From assembly GCA_029876055.1 (NCBI GenBank), contig CM056879.1:620001-684000 (forward strand): a DNA stretch of 64,000 nucleotides, written 5' to 3'. The notes under the pieces are model-generated. The model ran no database searches, was not told where the DNA came from, and worked only from the letters and a program-made list of their open reading frames with translations. A program made the position numbers and the translations under genes. The stretch comes from Madurella fahalii (taxonomy: Eukaryota; Ascomycota; Sordariomycetes; Sordariales). The number at the start of each line of letters is the position of its first letter. The first letter of the stretch is position 1. Of this stretch, positions 10,461 to 23,111 are shown piece by piece.

Positions 10461-13400
10461 TTTCACGTCTCGACAAAATGTCGACTTGGTGATGGTCGAG
10501 CTGGCGAGCAAGTCGGGGAGGGGGGGGCCTTTGACAGGGACCTCGAGGATACTAATAGAACCGCCGTCCGGCTTCCGTCCGGGAATCGGCCAGGGCCACG
10601 GAACCTAGGCAGGTGGGATGCGTGCTGACCTGGCTGGCTCCCTGTGCTGTCTCACCAAATCGCCTGTTCCGAGATCCGAAGCGGGCCCTTGCCTGCTGTG
10701 TCCGAGTCACTACCCAAATAAGTAAGCTTACGGTCCGGAGCCGTGCTGAACTTTTAGTAACGGGCTCACCTCCGTATGTGTCGTACCTTGGACCAACCAT
10801 CCTGGTATCCGGGGTTGTTGGACCTAGATGTGGAGAGAGTCCGGAATGGCGGCTCCATCATCAGGCTAACCGGGCGTGACTAATTGAGGATCGGATCCTG
10901 GACTGTGGAATTCTCAGCCACAACGGATGCATGGCGCTCCCGCGACTTCTAATGTGGCCTCGTTTGGGATGCCATTTTATTTGCCAAAATGCCTAGCACG
11001 AGGAGGGAGATTCAGCCTATAATCTGCTAGCGGATATGCTGTGTAATTCTGTGTACAACATCAGGAACGGCGGCACACCACAGTACCACGACATATTCTT
11101 AACCGGGGTCTCGCACGTCCCCGTATGCCCAACCAAGAATTCATGCGACTCCAGGTCTTGAGACTGCCGGTTCATGATGCCATCTAGCAGACCCGTAACG
11201 GCGATGTCCCGTGCCCCGCAGTGTGCATACCACCTCAACCCGGGTTTCGCTCCCGTTCCAACATGTACCGCTAAGCAGTTGGGGTCCAATCCCAGAGCCC
11301 GAGGCTATGGCGTGTGGATTTACCCCTTTTGGTTAAGCTGGTTGGAGTCAGTGGTCGACCAGTTATTTTACCTTTGGACGTCACAACCGCCCCGTCGGGA
11401 AACGACTCAAGGACGGGGTGTTATGGTTTTGCGCGCAGCAACCCAAGTTGGCCAGTGGGATGCTGGCACGGCAGATTGCGGTGAAATACGGATAACCTGC
11501 TTTCTGGGCAAGTGGTGTCTTACAGCGGGCGCCCGAAGTGACAGGGGTCCTGTGATGCAAATGGACATTGGGTTGGGGATGTCCGTAAACTGAGTCGTTT
11601 GACAGGCGAATGAAGGGCCACGCCCAGATGAGCCTCTCGCAAAAGCTCGGAGGCCTGATATCACATCTGTGCTTGCACTACCAAGGAAGGGAAGGTCGCG
11701 ACCAGGCCGCTGGGACGGGTAAACTCCCGAACCTCGTATGTACACTACGAGCCGCGGGTCGCCTGTCAACTAGACAAGCAACAAGAAGCCTCAGCTGGAA
11801 GAACAGAGGATTCGGACCACAGACGAAAATCCCGGCCCCGAGAGGGAGAGATACCGGCTGCATGTAGTTAGCCTGGTCAATGATCGGCCAATCTCAAGAA
11901 GCACGGTCAAACACTTTCGCAGCTGACTGCGCTGTCCCATGCATGGGACCTGCGGCGATCACGGTCTTACCGATTTGGCAAACCGTTGTTTCCGCGGACT
12001 ATTCGCACTGGGAATTCTGCCATGAATCATCTCGCTGGCTGCCCGCTGGAGTGTTTACGATGATACAGTTGGTCCATTGTTGGGTGCTGCCATATCCGCG
12101 GAGGTCCTATGCGTTGGCGGCCTGGTGCCAGCACGTGATGTCGTACAACGATGCAGCCGGATCTTGGTTCACGATGATGTCGAAGCGGTGCAAACCGTCC
12201 TTGGATTTGGGCGGAAAACAACCCTCCCCTCTCTGCATGGGCGGCTGGTGGTGGTGCGGCTTGGCAAGGCAGTGCGATGGTTGCACAGCATTAACTACCC
12301 TGGGCAATCGACGACGCGCCGAAAACCCCAGAGGCACGGAATACAAGTGAAGACAACTCCAGGGTTTCAGTAGTCGGGACCGAAGCGAAGGTGGAAACCG
12401 AGGTGTCAATGCCCAACGCAGATTCCAAGCGAGCGGTCTGGGCAAGCGAAGAGGGCGTTTTGATGAGTTGTCGTGGCGCCTCAGCCCCGAAGCCTTCTGG
12501 GGTTTCTAGCGCTCTGGGCGTGCAGGGTGGCCAGGTTCGGATAAGCCCAGGCCTCATCCAGCACCCAGCCATCGAGAAAGCAGTGGTCCCGCTGGCTGTT
12601 CAGCTCTCAGAGTCCAGCGCCGGGTGGGGACCAAGTGGCGACGGCGAGAGCTGCCGGGCATACCGCCCGTCCTCGGCGACTTGCCAAGCCGGCGTTCGCG
12701 TGCAGGACGAGTTGCAGGATTCCTCGGCCAGCAAACCGCTTCAGCGACGGCCCCCATGATGCTGGCTGAAAAGATGTAGTCCGGAGGCGGCGGAGCGGGG
12801 CCTTGGAACAGGGAAGATTCCCGCCGCTTATTTAGCTCCGCAATTGGCCGCGGCCGGGAGCGCGGAGGAGAACAATCGCCAGTCGCCAGTCGCCAGTCGC
12901 CAGTCGCCAGTCGCCAGTCGCCAGTTGCCAGTCGTCAGTCGCCAACCGGTTGCCTTTCCGTAGCGATTGGTGGGAGGGTATCGCGTCTTGGTGGGCTGGT
13001 ATGCCCCTGCCGGGCGCCTTCGGGGGCCTTTCCGGGCACTGCGATGGTGGAAAGAAGCGTGCGAGGCTGATGAACGTTGCATTAAGATTTGTGCATCGTT
13101 GCTTGAGGCTGACCGCCTCCGGTTGGTTATCTCGATGACTGTTGGCTAACTGTATTAGTTGGCGTGGTTCCTGCGAACTGGATCCTGCGAAGTAATCCTG
13201 CGAAGAATCTGGGGAAGACGGATCCAATTGTCACCAGTTGCTTGCTGGCCGTGCCGTGGGCAAAGGCGAATGAGAATTTTGAGCCTGTGCAGTTGGTCGA
13301 AAATTGTATGTACAGTGCAGTATGCACATAAATACAGTGCCTGGATGAAAAATGCCTGGGATACAAGGCTGCAGCGCGGGGTTCACCCAACCCACCACTT

Positions 13401-13622
13401 GACATCTGGTCTTGGCTCCCCGCCAATTGCCAGGGCTGCCATTGCAGACGCCACAATAATGCCGACCCCGCCAAACACACCTCAAACCAGGTCGTCCACC
13501 GCGTCGGGCGTCTGATGTCATCCGACGCGACACGGCGAACAGCACAGACAGAGCCTGGTGTGCACGAGTCGCTTTCAGTAAGAAAGGAGTGCTGTGCGCG
13601 GATGTGAATGCGAAAATCCAAC
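10461..13622. other. Intergenic region, 3.2 kb, no supported gene
   Basis: Upstream of the P450 there is a G-run near 10512-10528. Several open frames (10552-10879, 11174-11769, 11880-12759) overlap on both strands and show no domain, no consistent splice structure and low-complexity composition. I see no gene that I can support. The heptamer repeat at 12876-12945 is listed separately. The last few hundred bases are the upstream region of the palA-like gene. Confidence 0.35.
12876..12945. repeat. Tandem heptamer repeat, 10 units
   Basis: Ten consecutive units of the 7-bp motif TCGCCAG; the last three each carry one change (TTGCCAG, TCGTCAG, TCGCCAA). All three are C-to-T or G-to-A. The array lies about 680 bp upstream of the palA-like start codon and is probably a variable-number simple repeat. 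Confidence 0.9.
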
Positions 13623-16445
13623 ATGACAACGTGAGCGGCACCAGTACGCGCACACTTGATGGCAATCCAACGCTGATGATGCCACAGCTCCAACATCTTG
13701 TCGCTTCCCTTCCGGAAGTCGACGCAGATGTCGCTCTCCTCGGCGATCCGCCAGTACATCTCGAAAAAGTACGAGCAGCATCCAGACATGTTCCGCCCAG
13801 ACCTTGAAGTCATCGATGCCCTGCGCCGCGATGCCGTCAACGTGCGCGAAGCCCATCCTAGCGGCATCAAGAAGCTCCAAGTGTATGCCGGGCAACTCGT
13901 GTGGATGGGTGGGAAGTTTCCCATCGATGTAAATCCCGCTGTTCCTTCGCCTCCCCCTGCGCCCTGGCTAACCGTGGTGTTCATTGCATGGTAGATTGGC
14001 GTCGACTTCACCTGGTACCCTGCTCTCGGCTACCACACCGAACACCCCCTGCCCCAGAACAACCTCAAGTACGAGCTCATGAATGTCCTCTACAACCTCG
14101 CCGCGCTGTACTCGCAGCTCGCAATATCTTCCAACCGCACCAACACAGACGGCCTCAAGACGGCCGCGAGCTTCTTCTCCCAGGCTGCTGGAGTGCTGAG
14201 CCACATGAAGACCGAGGTGCTGCCGGAACTGCGCATGGCCAACCCGCCCGACGACATGGATGAGGCGACGCTCGAATCACTGATCCAGTTGCTCCTGGCC
14301 CAGAGCCAAGAATGTTTCTGGCAGAAGGCCGTCATGGACGGGTATAAGGATGCTTCGATCGCCAAGCTCGCCGCCCGCGTGTCGGATCTCTACAGTTTGG
14401 CCGGGGAAGCCGCCATGCGCAGCGAAGCCATCAGCTCTGCTTGGATCCACCACATGAGTGCGAAACACCACCACTTCGCCGCCGCCGCCCAGTACCGCGC
14501 TGCCTGTGATTGTCTTGACAAGAAGAAATACGGAGAGGAGGTGGCCCGTCTGACCGACGCTGTCTTGTGCGTGAACGAAGGGTTGAAGGAGTGCAAGGGC
14601 GGTTACATCAACAAGGCTGTGGTAGATGACCTCCAAGGCCTGAAGAAGCGCGTCGAAGAAGACTTGAAACGAGCAGACAAGGACAACGAGAAGCTCTACT
14701 TCCGTAGGTCCGCGCTATCACCTATTACAGACAAAGATGCTGACTCGTCCGCAGAGGCCGTCCCACCAAAATCCGAACTAAAAATCCTGGACCGCGCCAA
14801 CATGGCTGTGGCCCGGGTACCTCCTCAGGTTGCCAAGCCATACGAGTACTTTGGAGACCATGCGGAGTTCGGGCCCGCGTTGTTCACCAAGCTCGTGCCT
14901 TTTTCCGTGCATGTCGCGGTCTCTATCTATGAAGAACGGAGGGATCGTCTGGTAAACAACAACATCATCGCAGAGTTGGAAACCATGACGGAAAAGCTTC
15001 ACCAGATCCTCTCCAGCTTGAACCTCCCGGGATCACTACAAGCTCTCGAGAAGCCGCTAGGGTTGCCCGGCACCCTGGTTCAGCATGCCGACGAGATCCG
15101 GCAAGCCGATGCGCTGAACAGGCTCCAGCGTGGCCTTGCCGACATTGAGAAACTCTGTGCTAGTGACCGGGCCGTCTTCGAAGAAGGCAGGGCACTTCTA
15201 GCAGCCGAGGAAGAAGAAGACAAGAAATTACGTCTCAAACACGGCACGCAGCGCTGGACGCGACCGGAATCACGAGTTGAGCCGAGCCACGACGGCGGAG
15301 CCAGGCTGTGGAACCAAGCGGCCGATATCGAAGGTTACTTTGCATCTAGCACATCAAGTGATGCTGTGGTGCGGGAGAAGTTTGCCGCCGTCAAGGACAC
15401 GCTCGCCATCCTCGCCGGTCCGGATAGAGGAATAATGGACTACATCCCCAACAGCCGGAAGACGGAGATCCCAGAGCTCCTGAAGCCGGCGATTGGGAGA
15501 CTCAGGGGCGTCTACAACGACGTATTGCGGCTCGAATCCCGGAGGAGAAAGCGCGTCGAGTCGCTCAGGGCCAGAAGCCGTGCGGATGACGTCAAGACGG
15601 ATATCCTGGCAGAAGCAGCCCGTCTTGAGCGGACGTACCCCAACACACCCATCGTGCCGGCGCACTTTGAGGAGTTTTTCGACAAGCGTCTAGATAGCTC
15701 ATACGAGGCTGAACTCGAAGCGGTCGAAAAAGAACGGACAGACCAGGAAAAGATCGTTGCCGACATTCAGCGGGCCAACCGGGAGTTTGAAGCGCAAAAG
15801 AAGAGCATCGGGGAAAGAGGGAACCAGGACCGGGAGAAGGCCCTGCAGCGGTTGGACAATGCCTACTACAAGTACAAGGAAATTGTGAGCAACGTCGAGG
15901 TCGGCAGGAAGTTCTACAACGATCTCAGCCGGATCGTCGAGCAGTTCCGGAACCAGGCACGGCACTGGGTCAACGAGAGGAGAAAGGAGGCGCGGATGCT
16001 CGAAGAGTGAGTTGGCGTCGAAACGCGTATTATCACCCAGGCTGACCAGCAAACTTGCAGCGAAATCTCCATGCCCCCACTATCTTCTCTCTCACTAAAT
16101 CCTACCGCAGCACCCCCTGCACAGTCTTACCAGACGCCGCATCCAACATCTTACTACATGCACTCGCCGCAGCCCCAGCCGCAACTGACGAGGCAGAGCG
16201 TGCACAGCCCGCCAGCCGAGGCTCAGATCCAGAGCTGGTCCGATAATGTTGAGCAACAACAACCCCGTCCGATGCCGCCCATTGCACCTGTTGCCAACAT
16301 GCAGGGAGCGTGGACACCGGATATGGGCATCAGGTTTGCGGGATCGCCCGCAGCGGGCGGGAACGCGCAAGGCGGGAGGCAGGCAGGCGGTACGCCTCCG
16401 GTCCGGGGCACCTGGGAGCCGAGTAGCGGGATTCGTTTTGGGTAA
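13623..16445 (+). CDS. palA: BRO1-domain pH-response regulator, palA/RIM20 type
   Basis: Four coding exons, 13623-13630, 13688-13928, 13995-16006 and 16061-16445, give 881 residues. The first exon is only 8 nt; splicing (GTGAGC..ACAG) yields an N-terminus MTTSNILSLPFRKSTQ like other palA proteins, and no ATG exists in frame without it. The BRO1 domain fills roughly the first 370 residues, with EVIDALRRDAVNVREAHPSG, then FPID joined to IGVDFTWYPALGYHTEHPL. The middle forms the V-shaped coiled-coil (ALIX_LYPXL_bnd) domain. The tail after intron 3 is Pro/Gln-rich. The family couples ambient alkaline pH to PacC/Rim101 processing: BRO1 binds ESCRT-III Snf7/Vps32 and the V domain binds YPxL motifs in PacC, on endosomal or plasma membranes. 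The full length and lack of stops point to a working gene. It converges on the P450 gene, 256 bp away. Confidence 0.93.
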
Positions 16446-16701
16446 GCCAGGAGTAAGTAGAGGGTATAGGCGCGGATTGTACAGTTGAAGTCTAGAGCTC
16501 GCGGTTGTCTGAGTGGTTTCTTTGCGACGATACAGTGAATGTGGTAAACGACTCGGAGCGATTTACGCAGTTCCATATGTGCCCCTTGTTGAGAATATCA
16601 GGCACGGCTGAACCTCATTCATCTCACCGGGTTTCAGCGACTACCAGTTTCAGTCCTCATCTTGATTGGCATATACTTTGAATCCCCTAAAGGAGGCCCC
16701 A

Positions 16702-18499
16702 TCAATCCGCATCAGATATGCGCACCCACATGTTCTTGTACTTGGGCGTGATGTAATGCTCCTCATCCCACATGTTCTTGGGGTCAACAGGCTGGAAGTC
16801 AAACCCCCGGAGTAGCTTGGGTTGTTGGTTAGCTCCATCACTCTAGCGGAAGCCAGAAAAATGAAAACAAACGCACCTCGAAAAGGACTTTATTCAGTTC
16901 ATACATGGCCACTTGCTTACCGGAACACATCCATCTGCCCCCTCCAAAGACAATGTCCAACGCCTTGATTCGTTCCGTATCCATCTCGACTTCTCCACGC
17001 TTCATACCGGGACGGTACGGCGTGCGGAAGAAGCGCTCCGGCCTGTACACGTCGGCGTCCTTGCCGAAGATGGCCTGGCTTCGAGTCATGGCCATCGTGT
17101 TGTGTCCGATTGCCGTGCCAGCCGGTAGATATATGCCGTGGAAGGTGTCGCCTCCGGGCGGGACGAGCTTGTAGTGTCCTTGGTTGACCGGGTTGCGGAT
17201 GCGGAGGGATTCCCAGATCACGGCCTTTTTCGCGTTCAGCCACGTATTTGCGTAACCAGGGAGAAGGGTGGGAAAAATTACCTGTAGATAAGGCAGCCCC
17301 TGCGCCTGCTCAAAAGTGATGGGTTTCTCGGCGTCGACGTGCCCGCTCTCTACCGCGTGTCGAATCTCTTGCTTCAGCCGGATGTAGGCGTGTGGTGTGG
17401 TGGACAGGTATATCAAGGCGGCGCTGAGGGCGTTGGCCGTGGTCTCGGAGCCGGCAAATAGTTGCAGCATGGCCTCGCCCTCGACTTCCTGCTGAGTCAT
17501 TCCATTGCGGATGAAGCCACCCTGAGAGGAGAGAGAGAGAGTCGTAAGCAGACGGATGCCGCACGGAAATACTTAGCGGAGAGGAAAGACTCACAATCAT
17601 ATCTTTGTGCTTGGCTCCGTTCTGGAACCGCTCGCTGACGATTTGGCGGACCACACTGTCGCGGTCAATCTCCAGCTTTGATGGTGAGAAGCGATGGGAA
17701 CTCACCCCATAACCTTCCCGATCCCCTCTTTGGCCGTGACCTGGGGGCCAAACGTCGCCAGGCCCCAGTTGGAATACATGAACGGCCGTATCATCGGCTG
17801 CTCCAAAAAGAAACTTATCACCTTAACGCTCTGGTCGCTCTCCTTTATAAACCCGTAGACGTCGGTGCCCGCATCCAGGTATCCAAACGGCTTACTATAG
17901 GCTAACCGAGTGATAACGTCGAGGGTGAGATAGCGCATGAGCATGCTGAGCTCGACCCGCTTCAACTCTCCGTCGCCAACAGACAGGTACTTCCTTCTGA
18001 TCAAGTCCTTGAGGCGTGCGATCTGCTCATCAATGGCAGGTTCAAACCCCGCTCCGTTCTCGCGCCCACTGTACCCGCTCGTTGTCTTGGCTTTGGCCCG
18101 ATCATGCATATCATTGTCGATAATCGTGCCGATATTTTCGTACTCGGGATGGAACCGTGCGCCCTTGTACCAGTCGTCCTTGACGTATTTGCTCCGGGCG
18201 ACGGCAATGCGGCGCAAGGCATCCGGGTCCGAGGTAACTATGTGGTTGGGCCCAACCCGCACCACCGGGCCGTACTTGTTGAGATTGATGTACGTCGACC
18301 AGACGCGGCCCCTCGCGATGTAGTACGCAGTCCAAAGGTACGAGAAGCGCGCAAGAAACGGGCCCGGGACGTGGCGCAGCCGGTACCACGTCGCTATGGC
18401 GCTGGTTACGTACCATAAGATGAACAGGGTGGCCACCCAGCCCCAGATGGGGAGGGTAGTGAGAAAGTTGGGAGAGATAGTAGAAGAGATGGTTGTCAT
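16702..18499 (-). CDS. Cytochrome P450 monooxygenase (second; pisatin-demethylase-like)
   Basis: Five exons, 18499-17706, 17655-17595, 17521-17282, 17224-16877 and 16815-16702, give 518 residues; introns are 50, 73, 57 and 61 nt. The 50-nt first intron (GTGAGT..CAG) is short but is the only junction that restores the frame KVMGVVRQIVSERF. The N-terminus has a membrane anchor (WGWVATLFILWYV) and RHVPGPFLARFSYLW. The I-helix is LFAGSETTAN, the K-helix ExxR is WESLR, the PERF motif is YRPERFF and the heme loop is FGGGRWMCSG. The final exon reads RGFDFQPVDPKNMW, characteristic of a large fungal group that includes pisatin demethylase-like detoxifying enzymes. The substrate cannot be told from sequence. 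The gene looks intact, and the start ATG begins the only long N-terminal frame. Confidence 0.9.
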
Positions 18500-19443
18500 G
18501 ATTTAGGTAGGTGCCGAGCCAAGTGCTGGATGGGATGCGGACAGAAAGAAACTTGAGTCCGGGGTGGCTCAAGGTTTGAGAGCGCCCACGGCAGATAATT
18601 AAGGTAACAATGGCCTCTCAAGAACTTGGATTACGGAGCGGGGGAACAACAAATCTTGTTTTGTTTGTCTTGGTGCGTCGCCACAGCCAATTACGGACTT
18701 TGGACCATTGCGAATTCGACGACCCCATTCCTTTACACACATAGAGCACTCTCAAAAGTCTCAAACACAAGTGGTGTGGTGCCTCCCCCGCCCTCACCCA
18801 AGCGCCACCAACCCCTCCGTAGCGAATTAGACACATTTCCCCCACAACGATGTGGTTGCAATGCCTACATGCAAGTATAATTTGCGGGATCTAGAGCAAG
18901 CCCATCACGCGCCAAGTGACCAACCAAGCTATCCCGTCGCTTGATTCCCTGCGTCTAGCCTGTTCCGTGCACCCCCGTGAAGCTGTCACACTGGATGATC
19001 CAATCAAGCTATACAGGGGTGATACGGTAGTGGGCACAACTGCTGTCTTCCAGCTCAAGACTAGTCATGCAAGACCACATATACCCGTGGGTCGATGTGG
19101 GAAGCGCCATCGTATAGGAGCACCCAATGCACAATTTGCGTACTTAGCACCATATCGTTGCGTCATTTTCTGGTATAAGGCAGTATATGAAAAGGAACAT
19201 GGGCAATCGGAGGTAAATTCCTTACCTACTGGTACACGCGTTGCGCCTATGTAGGAGAAGGAGGTGGCAGTAATACACCGAGAGCGAGATAGGTATGTCA
19301 GGTAAGGCTATTGTAAGTATGAAGGTCACGCATTGATCCCAATTTGAGAGCCATCGCCATTGTATTCAGCTGCGTTGTGCACACATATTGCGGCCTCCTA
19401 TAGTAGCTGAACGCCCTGAGTACATGTGTCCGATACGACGCTA
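18500..19443. other. Intergenic region between the P450 and the hydrolase gene
   Basis: About 940 bp. The first 100 bases are the P450 upstream region. The rest is single-copy sequence with short open frames (18626-18880, 18916-19254) that show no motifs. Nothing else is recognised. Confidence 0.35.
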
Positions 19444-20848
19444 TTATGCTCCATTGTTCGGCAGCAGATCCTTGTAAACCGTTCTTTCTAGTTCATCATA
19501 GAGCCGCGTCACAGTAGCATCCCCCTGCGGCAGTACACTTACGAAGAGTGTTGCGGCAATACCAGACTCTCGATCGATCCACTGTCGTGGGTTGTAATTG
19601 TTAGTCTCCGTTGATGCGAGGAGGCAAGCACTGTCGACTTGAAGCGTGTCAGCAACAACTTACCCAGTGACCGTTTGCCATGCCCTGCCACATCATACTT
19701 CCTTTCCGTCTCTTGCCCGGAGTGTCCTCCAAGTTGATAATGCCGCTGATACCATGGTCCAAGGGCATTCCCGGCGGGAACTCGGGGACCATGGCGTCGT
19801 GGAATTTATCTGTGACCATCTTGAGAACCGCTCTTTGCAGATCGCTCAGCTGTGGACGGAACATCTCGTCAACAGTAGACTTCTGCAGCAGGCCATCCTC
19901 ACCGGCACTGGATTTCAGCAAGCTCTGAAGTACCTTTGCGTGGTCAGCAGCGGTCATGTATAGACCGCTGCCGAGGCTAAGGAGGGCAGGGTTCGCCGGA
20001 ACTACCCAGGGCACCGCAGAGAGAGCTCCCGTCTCGGGGTTGCGCATGGTACACGGGGCAGTCCGGCCAGCGACTCTGCTTGCCATGGAGTTCCGGTAGA
20101 AGGTGGTGTCCTCCATGCGAAGGGGTTTAAAGACGTGCTCCGACATGTAGTCAGAGAGCGTCGCTCCGGTGATGCGTTCAAGAGCCACGCCAGCAAACTC
20201 GGTTGCGCCGCCGTAGTACCATCCCTCGCCGGGTGGGAATTTCATGGGAACGCTCCAGCCCTCCAAGGTGTAGTCGAGGCACGTGGCGGTGCGACCCACA
20301 GCTCGAGACCACTTCATCAGTTCAGGGTCGGCGATATCGGTGCCGATGCCTGCGCCATGCGTGAGGAGATGCCTACCCCGTTTAGTACCCATACCCCGTG
20401 GGATGTCGGAATGGAACTTAACCCTACCGCAAAGTGATTGGCCGGGTATTATCCTCTAGAATGGGTGTATCATCGGTGAATCCCTTGAGAATTTGGAGCT
20501 TTCCGAGCTCGGGGACAACAGTGCGAATATCGTCGTCCAAGCCCACAGACCCCTTCTCCACGAGGGCCATGACACCAGTCATCGTTATGATCTTAGACAT
20601 GGAAGCCGCCCATGTCCAGGTATCGACCGAGAACTTTGGCGAGTCTGGTGCTATATCGATCCTGCCCGCCGCTCCCTGATACAAGATGCCTGTCTTTCGT
20701 TAGGATGTTGTGTCGGGCGCTGTAGCTTGAAACTATGGTGGATCGTACCGTTTTTGTTGCATACTATGAAAGCCGCACCGAGCAATTTGTTGACCGTGTC
20801 GTCACCGTCAGCGACGTATTTGTTCAGGATACTATCGAGATTCTCCAT
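19444..20848 (-). CDS. Beta-lactamase (class C)/LovD-like serine hydrolase or acyltransferase
   Basis: Four exons, 20848-20749, 20689-20428, 20372-19664 and 19581-19444, give 402 residues; introns are 59, 55 and 82 nt with donors GTACGA, GTAGGG and GTAAGT. The nucleophile motif SxxK is SMSK (Ser63-Lys66) inside WTWAASMSKIITMTGVMALV. A second conserved block is RHLLTHGAGIG, formed across intron 2. The catalytic Tyr is in GWYYGGATE (Tyr near 174), the position of YxN in class C enzymes, but Asn is replaced by Gly. Residues 63, 66 and about 174 have the spacing seen in LovD. The family includes esterases, transesterases and acyltransferases acting on secondary metabolites, usually cytosolic; no signal peptide is seen. 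A start 21 codons upstream (20911) is possible, but MENLDSILNKYV fits the family better. Confidence 0.85.
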
Positions 20849-20911
20849 TGGAAGTAGCTGCTTCAATTCGGTGCTGGAACTTGCGACTTGGTTGTCCACA
20901 AGGCACATCAA

Positions 20912-22904
20912 AAAGTTGAATGTATGGTTTTCCTAAGAACTGCTCTGCTGATTTCACATACGATACGGTCAAGGAGAAGCAATGCCTTTTGTGCCCAAGA
21001 TAGCCTCGCGGGGAAATCGGCCCGAGGGGGCTTCAGCTGCAGGTTCTCGATAATGCAGATACTTTCACATTATTGGGCGGATTAACGATATGACTACGGT
21101 CGGCGTGGTACGCTTACGGACCTCGTATTTTTGGCCAGTCTACTGTGAACTCTTATGAGTCACCCATTGCGCGCTGGGCCACCCTGTGCCCGTACGAATT
21201 ACCTGTAGGTTTTCCGCCCTTGCTTCTTAATTAGGTTATTTCGTTTACGTAAAAGTCATTCCGTCCAGTGTAGGAACCTATCAGTGCGTCTTTCCAGACA
21301 CCACAGGGATCATGCGGGCTCTATCCATGTAATCGTTTAGCAGGATTTGCCGGAACGAACAAGAACAACAAGTTCAAGTTCTTGCATATAAAAGTTCCCT
21401 GTCTGCTCAGAAAGTGCCAGAACTGGTAGCTATGAGGACAAGAAACCGCACCCTTTAAATAACAACGAAGACCAGAAGCTGTCGTTGTTGTGAGGAGGGT
21501 GAAAACGTGAATCTGGACCTGGTACTTAACTCTTTTTAGGGTCCTAATTGTTGACTCAGCAGAGCCTGGGTCACGTGTTGAAGGCGTTTTCTGAGGATTA
21601 AGACGGTAGACCCCGTACCCGCTCAGTTTCTTACTATCCGTTTCCCAACTCCGTTTCCCATCAATACTGCGGTGTGGTCGTAACATCGCCTTCTGACCAT
21701 AAGTTCCACCAACGCGTTGCAAATCTTATTCTTAGCCAACCAAACGCGTTTACGGCTCTATGCTATACGTCTTGGCAAATTGCAAGGCGTAGCAGCTGAA
21801 TTGCCCACTGGGCGTGCGGGTTAAATTCACAACCAGGACAACCCCACTTTTTCTAGGAGATGTCATCGCTGGTGGTCCGCAGGGTGGTGACGACGAGAAA
21901 GCAGGCAGCCGGCGCAGCTCGGATCGCGAAGACCGGATCGTCATGCTGGAGCGCTGACTACGTCCGGCCGTCCGCCTGCGCTCAACGGTCGGCGACGACG
22001 ATTGCGTCCAGGGAAGAGCTCGCCTCCTGGTCGCCAAGGCCGGCAGGTCGCCCGCCGTTGCGGCCGTCGAGTTGGGCTGGCGAAGGCGGTCAGCACTCCC
22101 GCCGTAACGGGGCCGATCAGGGCTGTAGGGGGTTTACGCACTCGATCACAGCGCAGTCCACGGCAACTAGCGCTAGCAGACAGCGTGCAGCACCCGCGCG
22201 TGCGCCGCCGTTATTTTCTGTCGCGTATCCCGCGCTTCTTGGAGATGAAATCGGCTTGCGGTTAGGTATTGTCACAGGTGCCACATGTGGTGTCACCTAT
22301 GACAGGGTTATCGGCGAGCACATGCCCCACCCACCGGGCTTGCAGGGCATATCTCTTCGCCTCGCGCACAGCTAGTTTAGTCTCCCTCGCAGAACCACAC
22401 AAATCCCATGGCATACCTACCTCGGCAGAACGTGAACGCAAACGCGGGGAAGAACTATATTCTGGCGCTTCTTCTGCGCATCTATATGTTGGGTCCTGAA
22501 CGCGTTCCTAAATCTCGTTTTCGCATTCCCATTCTCGGGGGCGGCTGGCCGCCAGCGTATATCCTTCGCTAGCAGGTATAGCGAGTTGAAACTACGGAAT
22601 CCCTTAACGTTATATTAATAACAGTACTAATATCACGATCACTACACCCTAGCAGGCCTCTCCCCTCTTACAATAGGCCAGAGGGAATTAATAGTGTTGT
22701 TAGCTGAATGTAAGCTAGTTATCGTAGTACACCTTGTCCCAGATACAGAGGACCAACGAGAATTAGTGGCGGGGCGGGGACAAGAAGGTGGTAGGAATGG
22801 AAATGGGGAATGCGCCCGAGACCAGAGAAGGGCTGCTAATATAGGACGTAAATTCGAATGTACCAGACTGCGATCCCACGCTATCTTCAAACATGTGCAC
22901 TATC
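20912..22904. other. Intergenic region, 2 kb, no supported gene
   Basis: A GC-rich island at roughly 21850-22380 gives overlapping open frames on both strands (21860-22375 plus, 21750-22037 minus) without recognisable motifs; such frames are expected by chance in GC-rich DNA. Around it the sequence becomes AT-rich and leads into the transposon block. It may contain an old gene relic, but I cannot support one. Confidence 0.3.
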
Positions 22905-23111
22905 TATCGGAAACACGGCACCTCTGAATCGTGGGAAATGACAGTTGAGGATTTTGTGTGTCTTGTCTTGATTGTCTTGATTGTCTTGATTGTCCCTCCT
23001 GTCTCTCGTCTCCCTTAGAGAGCTTACTCCTTTATAGACGAGATACACGTACAGGATGACGTTAGATCCTGTTATCCTGATCCTTTGGACTGGCACCTGA
23101 CCCTTTTGACA
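22905..23111 (-). repeat. Copia LTR, type B, 3' end of a minus-strand element
   Basis: Reads TATCGGAAACACGGCACC (TGTCGG with G-to-A) and ends CCCTTTTGACA. It matches the type B LTRs at 41892, 44474 and 45385 but is about 80 bp shorter, missing an internal segment. To its right the minus strand shows a purine tract (TGAGGGGGTG) directly before the LTR, as expected upstream of a 3' LTR. No matching target duplication was found. Confidence 0.75.

Noticed and set aside
11174..12759. Several 90-156-codon frames upstream of palA
   Set aside because: No conserved motifs, no consistent splice sites and overlapping frames on both strands; not supportable as genes.
13127..14011. A 294-codon minus-strand frame overlapping the start of palA
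   Set aside because: It is antisense to the conserved BRO1 coding exon and has no recognisable motif; it is a shadow.
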